Positions 1 to 7,127 of a DNA stretch of 9,970 nt are shown piece by piece. The stretch's first letter is position 1, and each line of letters begins with the position of its first letter. The stretch comes from Candidatus Mcinerneyibacteriota bacterium. Lineage in GTDB: Bacteria; Macinerneyibacteriota; Macinerneyibacteria; Macinerneyibacteriales; DSCS01. The position numbers and the translations under genes are program-made. The stretch is from NCBI GenBank assembly GCA_016937175.1, contig JAFGWL010000065.1:1-9970 (forward strand), in the 5' to 3' direction. A model generated the notes under the pieces. It saw nothing but the letters and a program-made list of their open reading frames with translations, did not search any database and was not told the DNA's origin.

Positions 1-1
1 C

Positions 2-496
2 TTCACCACTACCGGAGACGCCAGGCTGGAAGCCTCTCCCAGAGGGCTGCTTCTGCTCCTGTTCGCTGTGATTTCGGGAATAGGCTATAGTATCGTAGCC
101 AAACGTCTCTCCCACCGCTACCGCCCTTTGACCATCGTGCGGATACAGAATATGATCGGCGGCTTTTATTTTCTGCCCTTCATGGTTTTCTTTGAATGGA
201 AGGCGACCATGGAAGCATCCCCCCCTCTTTCTGTCCTTCTCAATCTGGTCATGCTGGCTGTGTTCGGCTCCTCCCTGGCCTTTATTCTTGTCACCATCTC
301 CATCAGGGAGATCGGGATCAGCAAGACGAACATCTTCACTAATATCATCCCCATCATCACAGCTGTCTCTGCCTACTTCCTTCTTGGGGAGGGCTTTTCA
401 GACAGAAAACTCATCGGGATGTCCATTATCATATCGGGGCTCTTCCTTTCCCAATATCAGAAGAGGATCAGGTCCAAGGTCATCCATGAGAGGTAG
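2..496 (+). CDS. EamA/DMT-family membrane transporter, C-terminal half (5' truncated)
   Basis: The reading frame is open from base 2 of the window, so this is the 3' part of a longer gene; 164 residues are visible. The GTG at 68 lies inside a hydrophobic helix and is not a credible start. At least four membrane segments can be read: around bases 45-110, 125-200, 225-300 and 325-455, the last two joined by a short polar stretch (SIREIGISKTN). The pattern of a helix, a short basic loop, a GSSLAF-type segment, IxKTN, then a final helix pair with GE in the turn (YFLLGEGFSD) is typical of the second EamA repeat of drug/metabolite transporters, which usually total about 280-310 residues and 10 helices. 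The substrate cannot be predicted; the family exports amino acids, metabolites or drugs. The gene ends five bases from the convergent rtcB stop, with no terminator visible between them. Confidence 0.8.
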   Translation, partial: FTTTGDARLEASPRGLLLLLFAVISGIGYSIVAKRLSHRYRPLTIVRIQNMIGGFYFLPFMVFFEWKATMEASPPLSVLLNLVMLAVFGSSLAFILVTISIREIGISKTNIFTNIIPIITAVSAYFLLGEGFSDRKLIGMSIIISGLFLSQYQKRIRSKVIHER

Positions 497-501
497 AGGA
501 T

Positions 502-1935
502 TCAGCCTTTGACTACGGCAAGGGGCTCCAGGCGGGCTACGATTACAGCCAGCCCTTCCCCCTCGAGGACCGAAACGACCCGGGAGACATCCTTATAGGC
601 CTGGGGGGCTTCCTCCGCCAGTCCTCTCGGCGCACTACCCATAACGACGATCCCCTCTCTCTCAAGAGTCTTCACAAGCTGTCCGGGATCCACACGCCTT
701 AAAGCTTCTCTTCGGGACAGGAGCCGCCCCGCCCCATGACAGCAGCTTCCAAAAGTCTCAGCAAGCCCCTTTTCCGTTCCCCGGAGGATATAGGAGGAGC
801 TTCCCATGGAACCGGGGACAAAAACAGGATGCCCTGTCTCAGCAAAGGCAGTCCCTTTCATGTGGGAGGCAGGGAAAGCCCGTGTCGCTCCCTTCCGATG
901 CACAATACAGGGAAGCTCTTTTCCCGATACCATATGGACTTCCCTTCGGGCCATGTTATGAGTGATGTCATAGAGAAGGCGGAAATCACAATGCAGACGG
1001 GCCTCCTCCCAGATAGCTTGGGAGAGGGCTTCCGAAAGGGAAGCTCCCAGGATCTGGCGGTTGGCATAAGCAAAATTAGCGGCGGCGTTCATGGCAGCGA
1101 TATAACTCCGTCCCCGGGAGGAATCTGCAGGGGCCCAGGCAAGTTCCCGGTCAGGAAACGGCCCCTTTTCCTGCTGAAACAGGCGGACATAATCGCTGCA
1201 GACCTGATGCCCCAGCCCTCTGGACCCGCAATGTACCATAAGTGTGAGCTGTCCCTGAAACAAGCCCCACCGGCGGGCTGTCTTCTCATCGTAAAGGGCT
1301 GATACTTTTCCTATCTCCAGAAAGTGGTTTCCTCCGCCCAGGCTCCCCGTTTCACTGATCCCCCTCTCCATGGCCCTGGGGCTGACTACATCTTCATCAG
1401 CCGGGAGCCGTCCATGGTCTTCACAATAATCCAGGTCTGCTCTCGTTCCGAACCCCTCTTCCACAGCAGTTTCGGCTCCCCGGGACATAAGGCGCCGGAA
1501 ACTCTTCTCTTTGAAGATCTTGATCGCGCCTTTACCTCCTCCACGGGGACAGCGGGCTGCAAGACGCGCTGTGACTCTTCTGATAATATCTTGAGGAAGA
1601 TCCGCCGCAGAGGAACCGGCCAGAAGGCGGACCCCGCAATTGATATCATATCCCACGCCCCCGGGGGAGACAAGACCCCCGTCTTCCAGGCTGAAGGCAG
1701 CGACTCCCCCTATGGGAAACCCATATCCCTGATGGATGTCGGGCATACCCAGAGCAGCATCCACAATACCGGGGAGCATGGCAACGTTCATGAGCTGTTC
1801 CAGAGAACGGTCTCCCGCCATAGGGGCAGCCAGGATCTCATCGGCATAGACCCGGGCAGGGACCTTCATCCTCCGGTCTGCTGTAACAGGGATCTCCCAT
1901 GAACCGGGAGAGAGTCTCCTCATTTCAACTGACAT
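502..1935 (-). CDS. rtcB: RtcB, 3'-phosphate RNA-splicing ligase
   Basis: Predicted GTP- and Mn2+-dependent RNA ligase that joins 2',3'-cyclic-phosphate or 3'-phosphate ends to 5'-OH ends, acting in cytoplasmic RNA repair or tRNA ligation. The 477 residues match the long RtcB form seen in archaea (Pyrococcus about 480) rather than the roughly 408-residue E. coli form. Recognisable segments in order: MPDIHQGYGFPIGG (64-77), GVGYDINCG with metal ligands D97 and C100, GGGNHFLE with N203 and H204, HCGSRGLGHQ with H235, YDITHN with H326, HRKGATRAFP (346-355), GSMGSSSYIL (375-384), CHGAGR with H400, the predicted guanylylated histidine, and the C-terminal K476 that contacts the guanylate. All expected active-site residues are present, so it should be active. 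The ATG at 1935 has no clear Shine-Dalgarno site; an internal ATG at 1923 is the alternative. Neither an rtcA gene nor an rtcR regulator is adjacent, but a likely archease partner lies at 7128-7529. Confidence 0.96.
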   Translation of the reverse strand: MSVEMRRLSPGSWEIPVTADRRMKVPARVYADEILAAPMAGDRSLEQLMNVAMLPGIVDAALGMPDIHQGYGFPIGGVAAFSLEDGGLVSPGGVGYDINCGVRLLAGSSAADLPQDIIRRVTARLAARCPRGGGKGAIKIFKEKSFRRLMSRGAETAVEEGFGTRADLDYCEDHGRLPADEDVVSPRAMERGISETGSLGGGNHFLEIGKVSALYDEKTARRWGLFQGQLTLMVHCGSRGLGHQVCSDYVRLFQQEKGPFPDRELAWAPADSSRGRSYIAAMNAAANFAYANRQILGASLSEALSQAIWEEARLHCDFRLLYDITHNMARREVHMVSGKELPCIVHRKGATRAFPASHMKGTAFAETGHPVFVPGSMGSSSYILRGTEKGLAETFGSCCHGAGRLLSRREALRRVDPGQLVKTLEREGIVVMGSAPRGLAEEAPQAYKDVSRVVSVLEGEGLAVIVARLEPLAVVKG

Positions 1936-1940
1936 ACTTC

Positions 1941-1946
1941 ATTATA
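1941..1946 (-). promoter_or_regulatory. Candidate -10 box of rtcB
   Basis: On the minus strand a perfect TATAAT lies only five bases before the rtcB ATG at 1935. No good -35 hexamer is found 16-18 bases upstream. If the box is used, transcription would begin at about the ATG and the message would be leaderless or would start translation at the ATG at 1923. It may instead be a chance match, with rtcB read through from the flavodoxin gene 63 bases upstream. Confidence 0.3.
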
Positions 1947-1998
1947 ACGGAAAAAACGGACTTACCCATACGGCCCTATCTTGGCAGATACCTGATCC

Positions 1999-2457
1999 TC
2001 AGAGAAGCCGGTGTCCCATGACATTCCTGATGAATATCCGGGCTTCCTTCAATTCCTTCTCTCCGGGACACCCCTTAGCTATCCCCCCCAGCCATTTGAG
2101 TGGCCCGTAAGTATCATACCCCTTGCAGGCAAAATCCCCGATGAGATGGAAACCCTTCTCTTCAAGCACTCTGTTCAATTGTAGGTTGTACTTTCTCGCT
2201 CCCCTTCCCGATGTAGAAAAAACGAAAACCGGATTTCTTTGCCCGGTAGGCAGAAGGCTCACAGCCTTTTCCACGGCAGAATGGAATTTTCCGAAAAAGA
2301 TCCCGGATCCAAACCCCAGACAATCATATTCTTCCAACAGAGACGGGTCAAATTCACGGGCTTTCAGAACGGCTCCACCGCATTCTCCCGACATGGCATG
2401 GACGATCTTCTCAGTATTCCCGTGGTGAACCGATTCGTAGATAAAAAGGATTTTCAC
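1999..2457 (-). CDS. Flavodoxin-family FMN protein
   Basis: A 152-residue single-domain flavodoxin-like protein, expected to bind FMN and carry electrons or reduce quinones in the cytoplasm; the redox partner is unknown. The N-terminal beta strand KILFIYESV is followed by HHGNTEKI (about 11-18), which occupies the position of the FMN-phosphate loop. Further family features are FGSGIFFGKFH (49-59), the strand PVFVFSTSGRGA (76-87) and the C-terminal CKGYDTYGP with GGIAKGCPGEKEL (111-136), typical of short stand-alone flavodoxin-family proteins. I chose the GTG at 2457 because a strong AAGGAGG site sits eight bases upstream and because homologues start at the first strand. The upstream ATG at 2511 would lie in front of the -35 box of the promoter at 2479-2508 and so could not be on that transcript. 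rtcB follows 63 bases downstream in the same direction and might be partly co-transcribed. Confidence 0.85.
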   Translation of the reverse strand: MKILFIYESVHHGNTEKIVHAMSGECGGAVLKAREFDPSLLEEYDCLGFGSGIFFGKFHSAVEKAVSLLPTGQRNPVFVFSTSGRGARKYNLQLNRVLEEKGFHLIGDFACKGYDTYGPLKWLGGIAKGCPGEKELKEARIFIRNVMGHRLL

Positions 2458-2465
2458 GTCTTCTC

Positions 2466-2472
2466 CCTCCTT
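2466..2472 (-). promoter_or_regulatory. Ribosome binding site deciding the GTG start of the flavodoxin gene
   Basis: Minus-strand AAGGAGG with an eight-base spacer to the GTG at 2457. It settles the start in favour of GTG over the ATG at 2511. Confidence 0.8.
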
Positions 2473-2478
2473 CCTTCT

Positions 2479-2508
2479 ATTATACCCCCTTCGGAGCACC
2501 TCTTTCAA
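2479..2508 (-). promoter_or_regulatory. Sigma-70 type promoter of the flavodoxin gene
   Basis: On the minus strand, TTGAAA (2503-2508), an 18-base spacer, then a perfect TATAAT (2479-2484). The predicted transcript starts near 2472 and has a very short leader that includes the Shine-Dalgarno site. Confidence 0.7.
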
Positions 2509-2622
2509 CAATCAAATGAGAATGAGGAATTTTCAAAATATTAAAAAAATGGGCTGAAAAGTGGACAAATTACATGATAATGACTTTAAAAAGAGCCGAA
2601 TAAAATATAAAAAAACAAAATC
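2509..2622. other. AT-rich divergent intergenic segment between two promoters
   Basis: The 114 bases between the two divergent -35 boxes are markedly AT-rich compared with the surrounding genes and contain several A-runs, the last just upstream of the kamA -35 box where an UP element would act. No convincing long inverted repeat, which would mark an operator, was found by eye; only short ones such as ATTTTCAAAAT. There is space for a regulator site. No coding sequence is supported here. Confidence 0.5.
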
Positions 2623-2651
2623 TTGACAATTAGGGCGATATTAGCTATAAT
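2623..2651 (+). promoter_or_regulatory. Perfect consensus sigma-70 promoter of the ablA-ablB operon
   Basis: TTGACA (2623-2628), a 17-base spacer (2629-2645) and TATAAT (2646-2651): both hexamers and the spacing are the exact consensus. An A-rich tract lies directly upstream. The transcript should start near 2658, giving a leader of about 93 bases before the kamA ATG. No lysine-riboswitch fold was recognised in that leader. Confidence 0.85.
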
Positions 2652-2739
2652 AATCCCATGCAGAAATTATCTGAACAAAAATTTGATTTTTTCGCCTAAT
2701 TCGCTGAATCATATACTGAAATGTGACCTAAAGCAGACC

Positions 2740-2746
2740 AGGAGGT
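2740..2746 (+). promoter_or_regulatory. Ribosome binding site of kamA
   Basis: AGGAGGT, four bases before the ATG at 2751; fixes the start of kamA/ablA. Confidence 0.75.
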
Positions 2747-2750
2747 TTCT

Positions 2751-4073
2751 ATGCATCCCTTGACCGATGAACAGAAAAATATAGCCAAACGATTAGACAT
2801 GAACGGAGAATTGAACCAGTGGAGAGATTGGAAATGGCAGCTGAAGCACTCTGTCCGGGATATCGATACTTTGGAAAAAGTCCTGGACATCAAGCTTTCT
2901 CAGGAGGAGAGGGACTCCATGACAGAGACTATGAAGAAGTTTCCCTTTTCTGCCACGCCCTATTACCTCTCCCTCATCAATAGAGAGGATTACCGAAACG
3001 ATCCTGTCTTCAAACAGGCTGTCCCGGACCCCCGCGAACTAATTATCAGTAAATGGGATATGCGGGATCCCCTGCACGAAGACAAAGACAGTCCTGTAGA
3101 AGGGATCACCCACCGTTACCCCGACCGTGTCCTTTTTCTCATCAGCAACAAGTGCTCCATGTACTGCCGTCATTGTACAAGAAAAAGAAAAGTCGGAGAT
3201 GTGGACCATATTCCCGACAAAGCGACCATCGAAAAGGGGCTTGATTATATCCGGAAGACTCCCGTGGTCCGGGACGTCCTTCTATCGGGAGGAGACCCCC
3301 TTCTGCTCAATGATGATTATCTGGACTGGATCCTCTCTGAGCTGGATGCTATCAGCCATGTGGAGGTGGTCCGTATCGGGTCACGGACCCCGGTGGTTCT
3401 CCCATACCGGATCACCGATGAGACAGTGGCCATGTTGAAAAAGCATCAGCCCCTCTGGTTCAACACCCATTTCAACCACCCCCGTGAAATAACACCGGCT
3501 TCAAAGAGCGCTCTGGCTAAACTGGCAGATGCCGGGATCCCTCTGGGGAACCAGTCTGTCCTTCTGGCAGGGGTCAATGACTGCCCGAAGATCATGAAAC
3601 GCCTTGTCCATAAACTGGTAGCCAACAGAGTCCGTCCCTACTACCTTTATCAGTGCGACATGTCTGAAGGGCTCAATCACTTCAGGACGCCTGTGGGAAA
3701 AGGCCTTGAGATCCTGGAAAGCCTTATTGGCCATACATCGGGTTTCGCAGTCCCGACTTACGTGGTAGATGCCCCCGGAGGAGGGGGAAAGATACCTGTC
3801 ATGCCCAATTATGTCCTCACCTGGTCCACCAACAAAGTCGTCCTGAGAAATTATGAGGGAGTCATCACGACCTATAAAGAGCCCGACAGTTACGAACCTA
3901 TTTTCTGCGACCGCAATTGTGACGAATGCGACTTGCAGCTTAACCTTGAAGATGGACAGGAGGTCGATGCCGTGGGAATCGAAAAGCTCCTCTCTGATTA
4001 TGACAAGACCTACTCACTGACCCCGCAGTCCAACGAACGCTACACAAGGAGGGATCATGGCGGACAAGATTGA
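2751..4073 (+). CDS. kamA: Lysine 2,3-aminomutase (AblA/KamA)
   Basis: A radical-SAM, PLP-dependent enzyme converting L-lysine to L-beta-lysine, here the first step of N-epsilon-acetyl-beta-lysine synthesis (ablA). The 440 residues are slightly longer than the 416 of the Clostridium subterminale enzyme. The radical-SAM cluster motif CSMYCRHC gives C135, C139 and C142. SGGDP (179-183) is the SAM-binding GGDP-type motif. K347 in [13 protein letters not shown] is the PLP lysine. D303 and D340 match the two aspartates that bind the substrate epsilon-amino group, counting at the same offset of ten as the cysteines and the lysine. C278 in GVNDCP and the C-terminal cluster C386, C390 and C393 correspond to the structural zinc site of true lysine aminomutases and argue against an EpmB-type protein. 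Start supported by a strong Shine-Dalgarno site. Overlaps ablB by 17 bases, so the two are co-translated. Confidence 0.96.
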   Translation: MHPLTDEQKNIAKRLDMNGELNQWRDWKWQLKHSVRDIDTLEKVLDIKLSQEERDSMTETMKKFPFSATPYYLSLINREDYRNDPVFKQAVPDPRELIISKWDMRDPLHEDKDSPVEGITHRYPDRVLFLISNKCSMYCRHCTRKRKVGDVDHIPDKATIEKGLDYIRKTPVVRDVLLSGGDPLLLNDDYLDWILSELDAISHVEVVRIGSRTPVVLPYRITDETVAMLKKHQPLWFNTHFNHPREITPASKSALAKLADAGIPLGNQSVLLAGVNDCPKIMKRLVHKLVANRVRPYYLYQCDMSEGLNHFRTPVGKGLEILESLIGHTSGFAVPTYVVDAPGGGGKIPVMPNYVLTWSTNKVVLRNYEGVITTYKEPDSYEPIFCDRNCDECDLQLNLEDGQEVDAVGIEKLLSDYDKTYSLTPQSNERYTRRDHGGQD

Positions 4074-4887
4074 AATATTACACGGATCACTGGTCCAGCA
4101 CGGAACGGTCAATGACCGTGTCTATGTTTTGAAAGTCAATACGGAACAGGTCCAGGAACTCATCAACGATATCAAAAGGCTGGCCAAAAAGAACTCTTAC
4201 GGGAAGATCATTGTCAAGACACCGGCAAGTGTCAAGGAACATTTCGCCATGAGGAAATTCCGGGAGGAAGCCCATATCCCCCACTTTTTCAAATCCGGGG
4301 AGGATCTCTTTTTTATGACCATGTGCCTGAAGTCGGAACGGGCTATGGAACCCGGTATGAGCAAACTCAACCGGATACTGGAAACCGCTCTGGAGAAGAG
4401 TGCGGATCCCGCCCCCGATACAGTGGAAGGGTTTGAGTTCAGAAAGTGTACTCCCGAGGAGAGTCCGGATATCGCCGGGCTTCTCTCCCATGTCTTTAAG
4501 AGCTATCCTTTCCCTGTAGACAAGCCCGCTTATATCCAAAAGACCATGGAGACAACGAATATCTATTTCGGAGCCTGGAAAGAAAACCAGTTGGTGGGAA
4601 TCTCGTCTGCCGAGATCGACCCAGCCAATAAGAGCGCTGAAATGACAGATTTCGCCACACATCCTGAACACCGGGGACTGGGTATCGCTGGAGTCCTTCT
4701 GAACCATATGGAAAAGGAGATCAAAGCAAACGGGTATTCCACCGCCTATACCATTGCCCGTGCTGAATCCTTCGGAATGAATATTGCTTTTGCCAGGAAC
4801 GGCTATCAATACGGAGGCCGGCTGATCAAAAGCACACAGATATCCGGAGGGTTTGAAAGCATGAACATCTGGCACAAAGCGATCTGA
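4057..4887 (+). CDS. ablB: Beta-lysine N6-acetyltransferase (AblB)
   Basis: Predicted GNAT enzyme transferring acetyl from acetyl-CoA to the epsilon-amino group of L-beta-lysine, making the compatible solute N-epsilon-acetyl-beta-lysine. The 276 residues match the AblB family. The N-terminal part (about 1-120) is the family-specific region. The GNAT fold covers about 125-275: FRKCTPEES begins it, and [18 protein letters not shown] (198-215) is the acetyl-CoA pyrophosphate-binding motif with RGLGIA as the Q/RxxGxG/A signature. The specific name depends largely on the neighbour: the ATG lies inside the 3' end of kamA, 17 bases before its stop, with AAGGAGG at 4046-4052, and ablA-ablB adjacency is the known arrangement in methanogens and some bacteria. 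In those organisms the pair is salt-induced. A terminator follows 21 bases after the stop, so the operon is just these two genes. Confidence 0.93.
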   Translation: MADKIEILHGSLVQHGTVNDRVYVLKVNTEQVQELINDIKRLAKKNSYGKIIVKTPASVKEHFAMRKFREEAHIPHFFKSGEDLFFMTMCLKSERAMEPGMSKLNRILETALEKSADPAPDTVEGFEFRKCTPEESPDIAGLLSHVFKSYPFPVDKPAYIQKTMETTNIYFGAWKENQLVGISSAEIDPANKSAEMTDFATHPEHRGLGIAGVLLNHMEKEIKANGYSTAYTIARAESFGMNIAFARNGYQYGGRLIKSTQISGGFESMNIWHKAI

Positions 4888-4908
4888 AGCCTGAGATCAT
4901 CAGGTTTG

Positions 4909-4940
4909 AAAAAAGGGGGCGTACGCCCCCTTTTTTTTTT
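4909..4940. terminator. Bidirectional rho-independent terminator shared by ablB and glnS
   Basis: The 16-base perfect palindrome GGGGGCGTACGCCCCC (4915-4930) is flanked by six A on the left and ten T on the right, so it works as stem plus U-run on both strands. The A and T runs can also pair and extend the stem. The glnS stop codon (4939-4941) is built from the end of the T-run, leaving essentially no 3' untranslated sequence before the hairpin. A smaller hairpin, CCTGA/TCAGG (4890-4904), lies just after the ablB stop and has no obvious role. Confidence 0.92.
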
Positions 4941-6594
4941 ATTGAGATACCTTTGCCCAGGTATCCTTCAGGCCCACGACTCGGTTGAAGACAGATTTTT
5001 CTTCGGAGGAATCGGGATCACTGAAAAAGTAGCCCAGACGGAGAAACTGGAAATGGCGTCCGCTATCTATACCTTTGAGCCCGGGTTCAACAAAAGCGTC
5101 CGTCAGGGTCTCCCGAGAATCCCGGTTGATAAGATTATCAAATTCACCCTCCCCTTCCCGGATCAGAGGCTCATAGAGCCGGACTTCCGCCCGGACAGCA
5201 TGGGCTGCTGAAAGCCAGTGAAGGGTTCCTTTGACCTTTCGCTCATCGGGAGTCCACCCTCCCCGGGAGGCCGGGTCATAGGTACAATGGATCTCACGGA
5301 TCTTTCCCTCTTCATCCCTGTCCACATGGGTACATGTGATGTAATAGGCATGTTTCAGGCGTACTTCACGGCCCGGAGACAGCCTGAAATATTTTTTGGG
5401 CGGATCTTCCATGAAATCTTCCTCTTCGATATAGATCTCGCGGCTGAAAGGAACCTTACGAGTCCCCGCACCGGGGTCGTTAGGATTATTCTCAGCTTCC
5501 ACCCACTCCACTTTATCTTCAGGATAATTGTCGATGACCACTTTTACCGGACGCAGGACAGCCATCACACGGGGTGCCCTCCGGTTCAGGTCATCCCGGA
5601 TGAAATAGTCCAGCATGGCTGAATCCACCACGCTATTGGCCTTGGCAACCCCGACGGCTTCTGCAAAGGCCCGAATGGATTCCGGCGTAAAGCCTCTGCG
5701 CCTTAACCCCGCGATGGTGGGCATCCGGGGGTCATCCCAACCGTTGACAAGGCCTTCCGAGACAAAGGAGAGCAGTTTCCGTTTGCTCATCACAGTCTGT
5801 GTCACGTTCAAACGGGCAAACTCGATCTGACGAGGATGGTTTTCGATGGAGATATGGTCCAGAAACCAGTCATAAAGGGGACGATGGTCTTCGAACTCCA
5901 AGGTACAGACCGAATGGGTGATCCCCTCAATGGCATCGGAGATACAGTGGGCAAAATCATACATGGGGTAGATACACCAGGCCTCTTTAGTGCGGGGATG
6001 AGAAGCATGCTTGATCCGGTAGATGACAGGATCCCGCATATTGATATTGGGTGAAGACATGTCGATTCTGGCCCGAAGGACTTTTTCACCGTCTTTGAAC
6101 TCCCCGGCTTTCATACGCCGGAAGAGGGTCATATTCTCCTCGGGAGACCTGTCCCGCCATGGACTCACTCTGCCCGGTTCCGTCAGTGTCCCTCTGTAGG
6201 CCCGTATCTCTTCTGCGCTGAGGTCATCTACGTAGGCCAGTCCCTTCTCGATGAGCTCTTCGGCATATTTATAAAAGTCTTCATAATAATCCGAAGCATA
6301 ATAGAGGTGGCTTCCCCAATCAAATCCCAGCCATCTGACATCTTCACAGATAGCATCGATATACTCCTGCTCTTCTTTTTCGGGATTCGTATCGTCAAAC
6401 CTCAGATGGCAGCGGCCGCCGTATTTCTTTGCGATCCCGAAATTCAGGCAGATCGATTTGGCATGTCCAATATGAAGATATCCGTTGGGTTCCGGAGGAA
6501 AGCGTGTGACGACTTGCTGGACTTTTCCCCTGGCCAGGTCATCATCAATAATCGCTTCGATAAAATTCCGTGCTTCTTTCTTTTCTTTTTCCAT
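4939..6594 (-). CDS. glnS: Glutaminyl-tRNA synthetase
   Basis: Class Ib aminoacyl-tRNA synthetase that charges tRNA-Gln with glutamine in the cytoplasm. The 551 residues are close to the 554 of E. coli GlnRS. The N-terminal Rossmann domain carries [16 protein letters not shown] with HIGH at 41-44 and [11 protein letters not shown] (64-74). VMSKRK (268-273) is the KMSKS equivalent. [14 protein letters not shown] (204-217) and the [12 protein letters not shown] segment (232-243) are GlnRS-like rather than GluRS-like, as is the beta-barrel anticodon domain in the C-terminal third. The ATG at 6594 has AAAGGAG nearby upstream. Its presence means the host charges tRNA-Gln directly, at least in part, rather than depending only on the GatCAB route. 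The gene has its own promoter and ends on the shared terminator, so it is probably a single-gene unit. Confidence 0.97.
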   Translation of the reverse strand: MEKEKKEARNFIEAIIDDDLARGKVQQVVTRFPPEPNGYLHIGHAKSICLNFGIAKKYGGRCHLRFDDTNPEKEEQEYIDAICEDVRWLGFDWGSHLYYASDYYEDFYKYAEELIEKGLAYVDDLSAEEIRAYRGTLTEPGRVSPWRDRSPEENMTLFRRMKAGEFKDGEKVLRARIDMSSPNINMRDPVIYRIKHASHPRTKEAWCIYPMYDFAHCISDAIEGITHSVCTLEFEDHRPLYDWFLDHISIENHPRQIEFARLNVTQTVMSKRKLLSFVSEGLVNGWDDPRMPTIAGLRRRGFTPESIRAFAEAVGVAKANSVVDSAMLDYFIRDDLNRRAPRVMAVLRPVKVVIDNYPEDKVEWVEAENNPNDPGAGTRKVPFSREIYIEEEDFMEDPPKKYFRLSPGREVRLKHAYYITCTHVDRDEEGKIREIHCTYDPASRGGWTPDERKVKGTLHWLSAAHAVRAEVRLYEPLIREGEGEFDNLINRDSRETLTDAFVEPGLKGIDSGRHFQFLRLGYFFSDPDSSEEKSVFNRVVGLKDTWAKVSQ

Positions 6595-6634
6595 ATGTCA
6601 CACTCCTTTCAGAACCATACAGACGTGATATGGG

Positions 6635-6662
6635 ATTATAACGTCTAATCTTTTTTTGAAAA
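6635..6662 (-). promoter_or_regulatory. Probable promoter of glnS
   Basis: On the minus strand a perfect TATAAT (6635-6640) is preceded by TTTTCA (6657-6662) at 16 bases, a weak -35 with an A-tract in the spacer. The predicted start is near 6628, about 33 bases before the ATG, leaving room for the AAAGGAG ribosome site. Confidence 0.6.
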
Positions 6663-6679
6663 GGGGAAAAGCCGCCTTA

Positions 6680-7075
6680 TCAGGGAATCGTAAAGGAAAG
6701 GGAGGGGCTTTGAAGATATTCGACTCTGCATTCCGTCCCTGTATAGAAGCGAAGCTCTGTAGAATAACTCCGGGGAGAGGCAGCGCCGGCGTCATAGACG
6801 GTGACGATCACCAGGTCGATGGAGAACTCATTGTCATGGAGAGGGACAAAATATTCACGCTCCACTCCCCCTTCGTAGGTCATCACAGAAAAGGCAGCCG
6901 CATCGGTCTCACCGGAAAGATGGAGCCAGACATATCCTCTGTATAAATCCCCTGAGATCTGCTCCACAGTCGTATACCAATCTTCCACCCAGACCTGGTA
7001 GGGTTCGTCGGAAGAATCCCAGCATCCGGTCATCAGGATCAGAGAAATAAAAAGTAGAAAAAAGGTCTTTTTCAT
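6680..7075 (-). CDS. Small hypothetical lipoprotein
   Basis: A 131-residue protein with a clear lipoprotein signal: basic MKK, a hydrophobic core FFLLFISLIL, then the lipobox LMTGC with the lipidated cysteine at 18. Residue +2 is Trp and +3 Asp. The mature part of about 113 residues is rich in Tyr, Trp, Glu and Asp, with alternating hydrophobic and polar residues (GYVWLHLSG, FSIDLVIVTVYDAG, YSTELRFYTG) suggesting an all-beta, immunoglobulin-like sandwich. I do not recognise a family and no catalytic motif is visible. The start at 7075 has GAGGGG a few bases upstream and a promoter at 7096-7123. It ends in a double stop (TGA TAA). It lies 52 bases after the archease gene, on the same strand, and may receive some read-through. 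Function unknown. Confidence 0.75.
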   Translation of the reverse strand: MKKTFFLLFISLILMTGCWDSSDEPYQVWVEDWYTTVEQISGDLYRGYVWLHLSGETDAAAFSVMTYEGGVEREYFVPLHDNEFSIDLVIVTVYDAGAASPRSYSTELRFYTGTECRVEYLQSPSLSFTIP

Positions 7076-7095
7076 GATGTCCCCTCTCTCTGATA

Positions 7096-7123
7096 ATTAT
7101 ATTTCACTCTTTTTATTTTTCAA
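7096..7123 (-). promoter_or_regulatory. Sigma-70 type promoter of the lipoprotein gene
   Basis: On the minus strand TTGAAA (7118-7123), 16 bases, TATAAT (7096-7101). It starts right after the archease stop codon and fits a transcript beginning near 7089 with a very short leader containing GAGGGG. Confidence 0.7.
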
Positions 7124-7127
7124 GGTA

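Noticed and set aside
1324-1902. Open frames on the plus strand (also 736-1302) opposite rtcB
   Set aside because: Antisense to a fully conserved rtcB; Pro/Ser/Arg-rich low-complexity translations without start signals.
1950-1985. Terminator between the flavodoxin gene and rtcB
   Set aside because: On the minus strand a T-run follows GGGC/GTCC, but the stem would have only four pairs including a G-T and an eleven-base loop; too weak to call.
2123-2544. Plus-strand frames opposite the flavodoxin gene and its promoter
   Set aside because: Overlap the conserved flavodoxin frame and its control region; no ribosome site and no family resemblance.
2658-2750. Lysine riboswitch in the kamA leader
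   Set aside because: The leader is only about 93 bases, whereas lysine riboswitches need about 170 or more, and no five-way junction or terminator hairpin can be drawn.
2751-4073. KamA being EpmB (EF-P lysine aminomutase)
   Set aside because: The protein is about 100 residues longer than EpmB, keeps the C-terminal cysteine cluster for zinc, and is paired with ablB rather than with EF-P genes.
4087-4875. Long open frame (262 codons) on the minus strand opposite ablB
   Set aside because: It is fully antisense to a gene with clear GNAT motifs, has no ribosome site, and its protein has no recognisable pattern; it is a by-product of ablB codon use.
6640-6680. Terminator after the lipoprotein gene
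   Set aside because: Poly-A and pyrimidine runs are present, but no stable G/C stem is followed by a T-run on the minus strand.
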